DNA from: Asparagopsis taxiformis
Taxonomy: Eukaryota; Rhodophyta; Florideophyceae; Bonnemaisoniales; Bonnemaisoniaceae
Assembly (NCBI GenBank): GCA_030407315.1
Contig: JALQPE010000706.1
Coordinates: 30,982 to 94,981 of the forward strand
Length of the DNA stretch: 64,000 nucleotides
Direction of reading: 5' to 3'
Below are positions 1 to 8,560 of the stretch, piece by piece. The notes below the pieces were generated by a model. It did not search any database, was not told the DNA's origin, and was given only the letters and a program-made list of their open reading frames with translations. The stretch's first letter is position 1; each line of letters starts with the position of its first letter. The position numbers were made by a program, and so were the translations under genes.

Positions 1-14
1 GGCTGGCCACACCC

Positions 15-37
15 AAAATAATACCCGGTATTATTTT
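15..37. repeat. Palindromic boundary repeat, left copy
   Basis: An 11-bp arm AAAATAATACC, one central C, and the exact reverse-complement arm GGTATTATTTT. The same sequence, plus one identical flanking C on the left (24 bp in all), recurs at 6025-6048. No other copy was noticed in the window. The two copies bracket the ParB-methyltransferase-SET gene and its divergent partner. This could be a terminal motif, a recombination site or a duplicated palindromic target. Confidence 0.75.
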
Positions 38-221
38 GGCATGGCAAAGCCCAGGTGCAGCACTATCATTGGGCGTGGGCTGACTGGCACCGCTCAGCAA
101 ATGAAAGTCTGTTATTATCGCTCAGGTAGATTGTAGTATTACAACGTTGTACGAGTTCAGATGCAAGACTTTTTATTGCTGATGGTACTCTTGATATCTG
201 TAATTGGACGCCTAAACTGTC

Positions 222-3200
222 CTACTTCTCTGCAGTCCAGTAGCGCGATCCATAGTCAACGAATATCTCTTCCCCAGCTCGAACATCTACTACAACCTGC
301 GCTAGGATGAGATCAGGTTTTGCTACTGCATACTTGAAGTCGCAAGTAGGATTGACGTCTTTGTGAACTCGGAACTCTGCATTTTTTCTGCGTTGCACAT
401 TTGCAACTCTCTCCATTCCGTCAATGGTCCTACTGTCGTTGAGGTAGCTGCAGACATTGTATTCCGCTGGTACAAGATATATCTTGTCGACCGGTGCTTC
501 TTCTCCGATGACACTGGTCTCCATCTCCATGTTGAAGTTTTGGAATCTTTCACCAGTACAACCGAACCCGTCCGGTCCGTACAAGCGACTGCGTTGCGGT
601 TCATTCTCCCCAATCTTCCCGTATAAAATTGTCCCATTATACCATCCAACAACAGAGCCCCTCTCTAAATCTTCTGCGGCAAAAACCCCCAATCCTCCCT
701 CTCGAACTGTCGATGCAGCAACAATAACGTTGTGAAAGGAGGCATCTACTGCAAGCATCATCTCAGGGTCAACGGAGAAAACCTTGCCTAAATCTTCTAC
801 GCCCCATTCATTCATTGGGACTTCGGCAAGTCTTCGGAGCATGCTTTGATCCCGCGCAACAGAGGAGACAAATCGCAACATATGCAGTGGTAGTGAAGAT
901 ACCGACGGGAATCCATCAGGCGCATCACTTCGATGTCGAAGTCTTTCACTTCCTACATTGCTCCTTATCGAGTAATTCCATTCTTTGTTAGCGAGAATAC
1001 TCGATATGTCATTTTTGGTTGCCTCCCCAAAAACTCCATCTCGACCTTGCCTAACAAAGCAATCCAGCAACAACGGCTGAGCTGATCCATGGCATGTGGC
1101 GTCTTTTTCACATCCAATAAACTTGCGATACAGACCATCTCTCATTGTCATGCAAGCTATTGCAGTAGAATACGTTCCGGAGAATAGATCTACCACAATG
1201 TCTCCTGGCTTTGAAAACCTTGAAATAAGCTCTCGAAGTATGGACAGAGGCTTCTGCTCCGCACGTAGCCTTTTGTCTTCGAAGTTCAATGACTCACCAG
1301 GTCCGAGCTTTGGGCAGTTGTCGATTGCGTTCACGTACCCTGGATGTCGTGAAAGGTCACGGTTATGCAAAGAATAATCAACCATTTCAAACGCGGCAGC
1401 TCCCATCCCACGTTTGAAACTGTGCACAACAAACTCGTGAATGTTGTGTAATGAACACGATTTGTTCATTGGGTTTTGGATGAATACGTAGGGACGACGG
1501 CTTAGAATGAGAGGAACATCGTCTGTACGCATGGATTGTTCCCCGCTTTCTGCATTTTGAAGAGCTTCTCCCCACCCAACCAACTGTTTGATACTGGAAA
1601 ATATCAGGGCATGTCCTCCAGGGCGCAGCATTCGAGAAATGTCCTTTCCAGTACGAAACATTTGTGCGCTATTGATGTCATCATAGTCTGAATTGGTCTT
1701 GCCTTTCTCCCTCCGCGTGTTGAAGGGTGGATCGGTGAGCACAAGTTGTGCTTGTCCATCAATAGTATTCCCTGAAAGCATGCCAATGGAATCAGTGTTA
1801 ACCTGGTGCACTAACCTCGAGGCTGTACAGTTGTAAGCCACGCAAAATCTCTTCATGACCTTTTTCAATTGCACAATATGATCCGGTACCCCCTCTTCCT
1901 CACCCACTGCCTCCGCTGACGGTGTATCCTCCGCAACATCTTGCATAACCGTGTCCATTGCGGACGAAGCCCTCCCATCCATGCTGGATGTATACTGGGA
2001 TCCAGAGTCATTGGTAGGTTTCCTTCCACCTGTACCTAAACGGCGAGTGCTGTGCTGCATTGATTCATTCGACTCAAGACGATCTCTTTCTCGAGAAAGA
2101 GATCTGGATGCTGCGTTGCGCTGTTCAGTCTCGTAGAGAATTTTCAAGTCGCAGACATCAACTGGCTTCACACGCATTTCACGGTTCCAGTTCTTCCATA
2201 CCTTGAGTCTTTCGTGACCATCCAATGCGATGGATTGTTCTATTCTTGCTTCGATGAAGGCGTTCAATCCGAACCGGTCAGGCTGATGGAAAAATTTAGT
2301 GCGCAGCCCTTCCATCTGGTTCGTACTTGATCCGAATACATCAATGCCTATCATACAGTCATACACAGACACTAGTACGGCTTCTGTCAAAGACCTCAAC
2401 CTTGCATCAACAGAGATATCCAAAGTGCCTGGATAACCTGCATTCTCGCGGAGTTTCACTACCGGGGACGGAAGCAGAAGATCTGAGTAGTGGTCAGGAT
2501 GTGCCCACCCGTCAGTACGATTAGCAAGACAGATGAATTGGAATTTCTCAGAGTCGAAAACCATGTATGGGCGACACATCATGTAGGCGCTTTCGAAGCC
2601 CAGAATCATCGCTGTTGTATCCCAGGCAGACATGACCCTTTCCAAAACGACACCCACAGACTCTCCGTTTGCTCTTGTGCGCTGGAAAGGGGCGAATGTA
2701 GAAGTCTCTGTATCCCTCCCAGTTCTACGACGCTTCCTACCCCGGCGAATGGGTGCATTTCTGCGTCTAGTGAGGGCAATGTGCACAAATGAAATCATAA
2801 ACATCAGCCTTCCAAATACTTTGTCTTCTTCTGTTAATGTTCTACCCTGTGCACTTCTTCCAGAACGAAAATACTCACAGGTGAGGACTTCGCGACACAA
2901 TGGAGAAGCAATTTCACCACTTGTAGACATCCCAAACAACTGCTCGCCGACTGATGCTCTTTTCTCGAGAGATGTGGGAAACTCCTTCATCGCAAAATTG
3001 TTCTGAACTTCCACCGGCCTTCCCCATACAATACAGAACAACTGCCACAGACAGCGAACCATTTTGGGATTGGGTTCTTCTATGCGACTGTAGGGGCGAA
3101 GCACACGAAGAATTGACAAGCAACTCTCGTACTGTGGCTGCCTCAGCACAGTTTCTGCCAAATCTTCGCGCTGAGATCCCACGGCGAGCCATCGCCTAAT

Positions 3201-3731
3201 GGATGGCATATTCACGTCGCGAATTGTAACCATGCTTGAGCTTCCTTGTTTTTCACCTGCGTTTCGCTCCCAGTACCCATCTCTAAGATCCAAAGTAAGA
3301 TTCAGGTACTCAATGAAAGTCATCCTCTTCTGCCTGGATGCCATATCGTTCGCGTTTGATGCTTTCACACTATCTAGAAGGAAAGCAGCACTTGTAATCG
3401 GAGATATGTCGACTTCTTCTTCAATCATAGGAACAGTGAAATCACGCGGAAGCTCACCGTTCTCTATGAGCTTGATTACAGCTTTCGAACGATGCGCACC
3501 ATCCAGCACCTCTACCTCACCGGCAATGATCCGACCGGTAATTGGGTTGTTGTCATTGTAGCCGTAAACCTGAATGCTCTCGGCAATAACATCGACGTGC
3601 CTGTAGTCGATTTCTCGAATCTCGACATATCTTTTGATCTTGAATGGGTCGATGTGCAATAGCCCATTGCGCCGCTCACCATGAAGGGGACGCCGAGAGG
3701 TGCTCGCTGGATTTCTCTTCTCAGAGGCCAT
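222..3731 (-). CDS. ParB-like / amino-DNA-methyltransferase / SET-domain fusion protein
   Basis: A single 1169-residue ORF with an ATG start in frame MASEKRNP. Residues ~24-110 look like a ParB/Srx-type N-terminal domain, with the hallmark stretch LDGAHRSKA at 76-84. Residues ~640-880 carry a class-beta amino-methyltransferase: catalytic DPPF at 667-670 precedes the AdoMet-binding motif DLFSGT at 848-853 and FIGCEKD at 871-877. DPPF favours N6-adenine over N4-cytosine, which usually has SPP, but this is not certain. Residues ~1005-1165 read as a SET domain: GLGVFA, then SYLNDSR in the place of the usual N-H-S motif, and GEEIFVDYGSRYW at the end. A low-complexity S/R/E linker (~540-620) and basic runs (~325-338, possible NLS) separate the parts. 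ParB-methylase fusions are known in phages and prokaryotic elements; I do not know of a SET fusion. The gene is divergent from the 462-residue ORF. Domains were assigned by eye. Confidence 0.85.
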   Translation of the reverse strand: MASEKRNPASTSRRPLHGERRNGLLHIDPFKIKRYVEIREIDYRHVDVIAESIQVYGYNDNNPITGRIIAGEVEVLDGAHRSKAVIKLIENGELPRDFTVPMIEEEVDISPITSAAFLLDSVKASNANDMASRQKRMTFIEYLNLTLDLRDGYWERNAGEKQGSSSMVTIRDVNMPSIRRWLAVGSQREDLAETVLRQPQYESCLSILRVLRPYSRIEEPNPKMVRCLWQLFCIVWGRPVEVQNNFAMKEFPTSLEKRASVGEQLFGMSTSGEIASPLCREVLTCEYFRSGRSAQGRTLTEEDKVFGRLMFMISFVHIALTRRRNAPIRRGRKRRRTGRDTETSTFAPFQRTRANGESVGVVLERVMSAWDTTAMILGFESAYMMCRPYMVFDSEKFQFICLANRTDGWAHPDHYSDLLLPSPVVKLRENAGYPGTLDISVDARLRSLTEAVLVSVYDCMIGIDVFGSSTNQMEGLRTKFFHQPDRFGLNAFIEARIEQSIALDGHERLKVWKNWNREMRVKPVDVCDLKILYETEQRNAASRSLSRERDRLESNESMQHSTRRLGTGGRKPTNDSGSQYTSSMDGRASSAMDTVMQDVAEDTPSAEAVGEEEGVPDHIVQLKKVMKRFCVAYNCTASRLVHQVNTDSIGMLSGNTIDGQAQLVLTDPPFNTRREKGKTNSDYDDINSAQMFRTGKDISRMLRPGGHALIFSSIKQLVGWGEALQNAESGEQSMRTDDVPLILSRRPYVFIQNPMNKSCSLHNIHEFVVHSFKRGMGAAAFEMVDYSLHNRDLSRHPGYVNAIDNCPKLGPGESLNFEDKRLRAEQKPLSILRELISRFSKPGDIVVDLFSGTYSTAIACMTMRDGLYRKFIGCEKDATCHGSAQPLLLDCFVRQGRDGVFGEATKNDISSILANKEWNYSIRSNVGSERLRHRSDAPDGFPSVSSLPLHMLRFVSSVARDQSMLRRLAEVPMNEWGVEDLGKVFSVDPEMMLAVDASFHNVIVAASTVREGGLGVFAAEDLERGSVVGWYNGTILYGKIGENEPQRSRLYGPDGFGCTGERFQNFNMEMETSVIGEEAPVDKIYLVPAEYNVCSYLNDSRTIDGMERVANVQRRKNAEFRVHKDVNPTCDFKYAVAKPDLILAQVVVDVRAGEEIFVDYGSRYWTAEK

Positions 3732-3973
3732 CGAGAAATAGATTCTTCACCTCAATCAGTCACCAGCAGAAAACAATCTTCTCTCCTACCTGCCGTTAAA
3801 AACCTTCGGCAACAATCTTGATAAACCTTAAATGCACAGTTAAAGAGTTAACCTGAATATTTTCAGGTATACTTTGGCTAGGTAGGGTACGTAATGAGGA
3901 ATAATTAGGTTCTTCGGCGGCCTTTCAATACAATTATTTCGCCAACGGACATTTCCATTTTTGTTTTGAATTT

Positions 3974-4045
3974 GAAGTCCCCTCGAGAGATTGAGTTTGA
4001 AATCTGCCATCGGAGATTTCAAAACCAATCTCTTGAGAGGACTTC
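3974..4045. repeat. 72-nt imperfect hairpin in divergent promoter
   Basis: A 32-nt left arm (3974-4005, starting GAAGTCCCCTC) pairs with a 32-nt right arm (4014-4045, ending GAGAGGACTTC) with four mismatches, around an 8-nt loop GCCATCGG. It could be a small MITE remnant, a small-RNA precursor or a protein-binding palindrome. The sequence alone does not decide. Confidence 0.65.
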
Positions 4046-4337
4046 ATCTTCTGTTCGAACTTGTAGACTCGTTCTTACAACCAGTATATAAATATACACA
4101 TTGATTTCACTGCATCATTCTCGATCCCTGCGTCTGTTTATACATACACGTCTAGGTTCCGTTATATTGCCACAGCGAAAAATACACCCAATCTACTGGT
4201 AATGGCTTCGAGCAGCTCGGAATAAGATCTTTATTATATGGTGATGAATGTTCAAGAGAGATGATCATCACGATGTTGGTCTCCCATGTCGCTTGGGACA
4301 GGTGTTAGTAATTTATAACCGTTACGAGTTATGCAAG

Positions 4338-4345
4338 TATAAAAA
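4338..4345 (+). promoter_or_regulatory. TATA-box candidate for the 462-residue gene
   Basis: TATAAAAA lies about 118 bp upstream of the ATG at 4463, a plausible distance for a short 5' leader. A second candidate (tatataaatatac) lies near 4084. Only the sequence match supports this. Confidence 0.35.
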
Positions 4346-4462
4346 TAGTAACCTACCAATTTTCTCTCTATCATTCCACACGGATACAAGCTGTACAGTT
4401 TCGTCATCTTTCCTGTTTCCTCAGTCGATACCTCTTCCATTCTTTTCCTGGGAATACCCATT

Positions 4463-5851
4463 ATGCAAGACCCAACAGACTTTGTCTCCGAAGGATCAGT
4501 CATTGAAGTAGAATGGAGTTTACGAACGAGAGGAAGGAAACAGAAAAAGGTTTGGTGGGGCGCCAAAGTTTTGAGTACTGCCAAGCCGGACGCGTCCGGA
4601 GAACATCGTTTGACTGGAAACTTGTTTGTTACGCTGCAATATCAATCTGAACACGGTTTCGACCAGTCAGTCTCTACAGCAAAATTATTCAAGAACAATT
4701 CGCTGCTGGACATTGACTCTGGAAACATGCTACGTTGGAGGTTTGGAGAGCAACTAGCACTAGAGCAGACGATCTCGTCTGCGGGTGAAGACAGTTTCCA
4801 TAAAAAAGACTGCAAACAAAACTTGTTGAGTCGATCCAAGTCCGAGCCGCGCTTAGTTTGCGATGAGAGTCCTCCTGGTCCTAACATCAATGAGGACATA
4901 TCCAAGCTGTTTCAAAAGGTATCCTACCTCGAAAGGCAGATTCTCAACTGTCGCGGTTCATCAAGCGCTACTGGACCCATCTTCGGAAACATTGTGTGCG
5001 ACTACCTGTTCCAGAGAGTTGGCTTAAAACTGGACAAACCCCTGTCCTCCAAAATCACGAAGTCTGAAACAGGCCGGGAAGTGAGCTCCTTGGTGCAAGA
5101 CTATGTGACGGCAAGAGCAGATTGCTCGCTTGAACAGTTTTTACAACTTTCCAGGCTATGCGAAGAGAAGAACAACCCAAACACAATTTTCCTGCCGAGC
5201 GTCGAGGCGGTTCGAATTTCAACTGGGAGAGATAAAGAGCTATCGATCCACTTTGGAACATACTATGACCTCTGCAATACTTTAGCTCCTTCCATGTCTA
5301 CATGCACGAACTCTACTATCCTCAAGTGGAAGAAAACACGACACGATTCTGGGTCTTCTGTCATTAGAGTTTTGGGAACTCTAGCAGACAGTGCTTCAGA
5401 AGATTTTATTCCATCTACAAAGGCTGTTCTTGTTGGTTCCTCTTTATACAGGAGATCTGAAAACATGAGTAGTACTGTCGTTCTTACTCGAGAATCTGAT
5501 GAATACGACTATGTCAATTGCAGCTATTCGTATCCTTTGGAAGCTCGCTTCCTCTCAAGTCGAGAAATGCAGGAGAACTTTGAGCTGCCGGACAGCAAAA
5601 ATTTCAAACTGGCCAACTCGTTCTCACTGACCTGGAAACCTGTTCAAGGCCCTCGTCCATATGGAACTTTCGAGCGCGTTCTCAAGAATGTTGTGTTGGG
5701 AACTGCATACTTGAACCTCCCAGCATGCATTTTCAGTGGACACACCATCTGCAGCGAGCTAGACACAATTGGACATGACGTTATTGTTGGACAGAATAGT
5801 TCCCCTGTCGATGCACCTCATCCTACCGTACACGATGTCGCCTCCGAGTAA
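4463..5851 (+). CDS. Unknown 462-residue protein with N-terminal barrel-like segment
   Basis: An intact ORF from ATG at 4463 (MQDPTDF). Residues ~10-90 contain short beta-rich stretches with aromatic residues (VIEVEWS, KVWWGAKVLS, LFVTLQYQ), which looks like a Tudor/chromo-barrel-type fold; this is inference. Residues ~140-165 could form a short coiled coil (ISKLFQKVSYLERQI). The remaining ~300 residues match no family I recognise and show no membrane segment or signal peptide. It is transcribed divergently from the ParB-MTase-SET gene and lies between the same palindromes, so a partner role in targeting or regulating that enzyme is a reasonable guess. The FWVAK / FWVGK segments of the proteins at 49.5 and 55.8 kb resemble its WWGAKV segment, but homology is not established. 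Confidence 0.75.
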   Translation: MQDPTDFVSEGSVIEVEWSLRTRGRKQKKVWWGAKVLSTAKPDASGEHRLTGNLFVTLQYQSEHGFDQSVSTAKLFKNNSLLDIDSGNMLRWRFGEQLALEQTISSAGEDSFHKKDCKQNLLSRSKSEPRLVCDESPPGPNINEDISKLFQKVSYLERQILNCRGSSSATGPIFGNIVCDYLFQRVGLKLDKPLSSKITKSETGREVSSLVQDYVTARADCSLEQFLQLSRLCEEKNNPNTIFLPSVEAVRISTGRDKELSIHFGTYYDLCNTLAPSMSTCTNSTILKWKKTRHDSGSSVIRVLGTLADSASEDFIPSTKAVLVGSSLYRRSENMSSTVVLTRESDEYDYVNCSYSYPLEARFLSSREMQENFELPDSKNFKLANSFSLTWKPVQGPRPYGTFERVLKNVVLGTAYLNLPACIFSGHTICSELDTIGHDVIVGQNSSPVDAPHPTVHDVASE

Positions 5852-6025
5852 AACGTTTTCTATCTTTTCTAGATGGGTCTACAAGACTGTTCAGAATTAG
5901 CCAACCTCGATTAAGTCGATGGTATCCATCGATACATGCTCCGTATCTTTCTGGCCTGTTCCTTCGTCCAGGGACTGTCTGCATTCTGTAACAATGATTG
6001 CCCTCCACTTGGCAAAATATTCCTC

Positions 6026-6048
6026 AAAATAATACCCGGTATTATTTT
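6026..6048. repeat. Palindromic boundary repeat, right copy
   Basis: Identical to the palindrome at 15-37 (arms AAAATAATACC and GGTATTATTTT around a central C), including the preceding C. It lies between the stop of the 462-residue ORF (5851) and the 3' end of the 507-residue ORF (6368). The rest of 5852-6367 shows no gene. Confidence 0.75.
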
Positions 6049-6367
6049 CCGCACTACTCTACCAGGTGGAGCTACGGCATTGGATGGGACTGCACAGGCC
6101 CCGAAGCTACTAGAGGCGTGCTCAATGACAGGGTAAAACTCTTAACCGTAGTAGACATGACGCTTTCTAGTCGCAGAGTGAGCTGAAAAATAAGAACGAT
6201 AGCTATTGTTTCCAGTACACCATGTAGTACGTAGCATGCTAGGGTGCACCTTTTCCACTCATATCCTAGACAGTTTCATATCTAAAGGTTTCTATTTCTC
6301 CTCAGTCTGCCTCGTCGTAATTATTTTACTTCAAAGGTTATGAAACTTTACTTATCCGCTTCCATTA

Positions 6368-7891
6368 TCAATCTTCCTCATCAAGGAAAACTTCAACGTA
6401 GCTTTCACTCCCATCTTCTTCATTTCCATGTCCGCTATCCTCCTCAAACGCGGTACTACGCTGTTCCAAGTGTTGTTCATCGAATTTTTCGTTAGTAATT
6501 GTCAGTACATCTTCGCAGAGATGCCTCTTACAGATTCGGTCACTCGGCAACATCGCCTTTCCTAATTGTTTGAGCTCGTCTTGTACACTTTCTTCGAAGG
6601 TCTGACCTGATTGTACCTTGAAAATTCCTAGAATCCCGGAAGCGATTGCATAGACAAATCTGAGTGAATTGCAGGAACGTCGCAGGAAAACCATTCTACT
6701 CGTGCATTGAAGGAAAGCAATTGCAGTGTTCAGGGCTACCTCCAGGATATTGATTCCCCTTCGAATCATCCTTTTGGCCACACATCCCGATATCTCGACT
6801 TCGTACTGAATGATGACAACCATCTCTTTCCGCTCAGCGATGAATTGTATCAAGATCTCGGAATTCTTGTCATCCACAACTTTCCGTTCCTCAGGCCTTA
6901 GATTTCCGTTGGTCACACGGGTATCGGGGATAACATCCATATCTCGAATGAGATCGTGAGTTGGAAACTCGAAAGTGATAGAGGCGTCCGTTTCCAACAC
7001 TAGAGCGAACCCCAGTTCGACAAGGAATCGATGGCGCACCTGCTCTCTAGACTTGTTCAGGAAACCGAGCACCTTTGTCAGCGCAACTTTCGTAACAGCC
7101 AAAGATATTTCACGCTTGCTCAACTGTCCACCATTTCCATCTGTTTTCCTCCGCTTCCTAGCCCCTCCGTCAATGCTTCCTGCAGGCTGGTTTCGGCCAT
7201 CGCCAGTGGCACCATAAACAACTTCTTCGATTATTTTGTCCGGAATGTACTTGTTCTCCTTCCAGACGTTGAACGCATTCGAATCGCGTCCAGAGCTCGA
7301 GCCTTCCACTGTACGGCCTGTACCCGACTTTTCCTTCTGAATGTTCCGCAGGAGAGACATCACCACTTGGAATCGAAGCTCGATGTTGTTCTTCCCGGTG
7401 TTGGATTGGAACACATCCCTCTTGTCATTGCTCTGCTTCGCAAACATCATTGCAGAGAGCAACCTGCAACCACGGAGGTCGTAGATTCCTTGGTTGGTGT
7501 AAATTGTCGCCCCAGCATCAATCTTGTCGACCAGCAAAGGTACAACAGTTCCAAATACTGCACACAGAAAATTGTAAGAAAACGATAGTTCTGCTGACTG
7601 CGAGATGCGCAAACGGTCCCTGTCCTTGTCAGTCATCCCCTTCTTCGAATTGCCCTGACTCTGCTGTAATAAACCATCACAGATGTCTTTCACACCCTGT
7701 AATTCCGTTACTATAAACTCGACGCGACTCATCAGCTTTTCGATTTGCTGGCGTTGGGACGTTCGATCATCGTCGATTTCATCCATCCTCTCCCCAATAC
7801 GACGAACTTCCCCAGTCACTGTCCTGAATCCCTCTCGAATAATCCCTGCTAGGCAGTCATTTGGATTTTCCTCACGACGCTGAGATTCCAT
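6368..7891 (-). CDS. Unknown 507-residue probably nuclear protein
   Basis: An intact ORF from an ATG at 7891 (MESQRREENP). Residues ~15-75 are rich in charged and heptad-like residues (VRRIGERMDEIDDDRTSQRQQIEKL), suggesting a coiled coil. A basic cluster RKRRK near residue 240 is a candidate nuclear localisation signal. The last ~40 residues are strongly acidic (EEDSGHGNEEDGSE, VFLDEED). No catalytic motif or transmembrane segment is apparent and I do not recognise the family. Its 3' end faces the plus-strand 462-residue gene with the right palindrome between them, so it lies just outside the palindrome-bounded unit. It could be host, or part of a larger element whose limits I cannot see. Confidence 0.7.
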   Translation of the reverse strand: MESQRREENPNDCLAGIIREGFRTVTGEVRRIGERMDEIDDDRTSQRQQIEKLMSRVEFIVTELQGVKDICDGLLQQSQGNSKKGMTDKDRDRLRISQSAELSFSYNFLCAVFGTVVPLLVDKIDAGATIYTNQGIYDLRGCRLLSAMMFAKQSNDKRDVFQSNTGKNNIELRFQVVMSLLRNIQKEKSGTGRTVEGSSSGRDSNAFNVWKENKYIPDKIIEEVVYGATGDGRNQPAGSIDGGARKRRKTDGNGGQLSKREISLAVTKVALTKVLGFLNKSREQVRHRFLVELGFALVLETDASITFEFPTHDLIRDMDVIPDTRVTNGNLRPEERKVVDDKNSEILIQFIAERKEMVVIIQYEVEISGCVAKRMIRRGINILEVALNTAIAFLQCTSRMVFLRRSCNSLRFVYAIASGILGIFKVQSGQTFEESVQDELKQLGKAMLPSDRICKRHLCEDVLTITNEKFDEQHLEQRSTAFEEDSGHGNEEDGSESYVEVFLDEED

Positions 7892-8199
7892 CTTCCGTCA
7901 AACTTCGCCTCTCGTTCCAATCGCAAAGTGTCACTCCAGACGATTTTCCTGCAACGAGAATGCTAGCAATAGTAACAAATAATGCCAACTACTCTACTCA
8001 TATCCTCGGAAAACGACCGATTTTCTCCTACCTTTTCTGTAACGGTCATTTCCATGTGACCATGCATCCTCTACACTTCTCACTACTAGTAGCTTTAGAA
8101 TAGTTTCCTCTCTTCTCTACTTGAACTCACATGCGAACACATTGTACAACCCTATCCTGGACAACTATTGCAACATTGAATCTCAGAAAATACCAATCA

Positions 8200-8560
8200 C
8201 CAATTACTAACAAGGCAGCACTTGCAGGCAGTACAATTCACTGCTGGAGCCAGTATATTTTACTGCCTGATTCTAATGCCAGGTCATTTGCCAGGGCAGT
8301 ACTGTATGGCAGTACATTCCATTGCAAACATCATCAAAAATCACTGCATTGCACTACTGCCCTGTGGTACCAGCAAAAATTACTAGAATTTGCCATCGTA
8401 CAGTACTGAATTCTGCTACATACCGTACTGCCAGGAAGTTTTGTATTTTACTGCCTGCGGCACTAGAACTGAAAAAATTAAAATAGTAATTTTACTGCCT
8501 CAGGCACTACATTGCTCAGGCAGTGATTTTTACTGCCTCAGGCAGTAAATTTACTACATT
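8200..8560. repeat. Cluster of ACTGCC/GGCAGT motifs
   Basis: About 360 bp packed with ACTGCC and its complement GGCAGT in both orientations, many embedded in short palindromes such as TTTACTGCCTCAGGCAGTAAA (split around 8530-8552). The cluster abuts the truncated 3' side of the decayed Ty3 element that begins at 8516. It is not a clean tandem array. The remainder of 7892-8515 holds no supported gene. Confidence 0.6.

Larger units (their letters stand above)
3732..4462. promoter_or_regulatory. Shared divergent intergenic region
   Basis: These 731 bp separate the starts of the ParB-MTase-SET gene (minus) and the 462-residue gene (plus), so promoters for both should lie here. The region is AT-rich and contains two TATA-like stretches (tatataaatatac near 4084 and TATAAAAA at 4338) and a 72-nt hairpin at 3974-4045. 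No ORF in it is convincing. Confidence 0.5.
15..6048. mobile_element. Putative 6-kb unit bounded by identical palindromes
   Basis: The interval holds exactly two long ORFs, transcribed away from each other, and is closed on both sides by the same 24-bp palindromic sequence. No transposase, recombinase or long terminal inverted repeat was found inside, and the sequence just inside the two palindromes does not match in inverted orientation. If mobile, it would need a recombinase supplied elsewhere; the tyrosine recombinase at 28.5-29.7 kb shows such enzymes exist in this genome, but no link is shown. Status as a mobile unit is inference from the repeat and from the recurrence of a similar gene pair at 55.6-60.5 kb. 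Confidence 0.4.
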
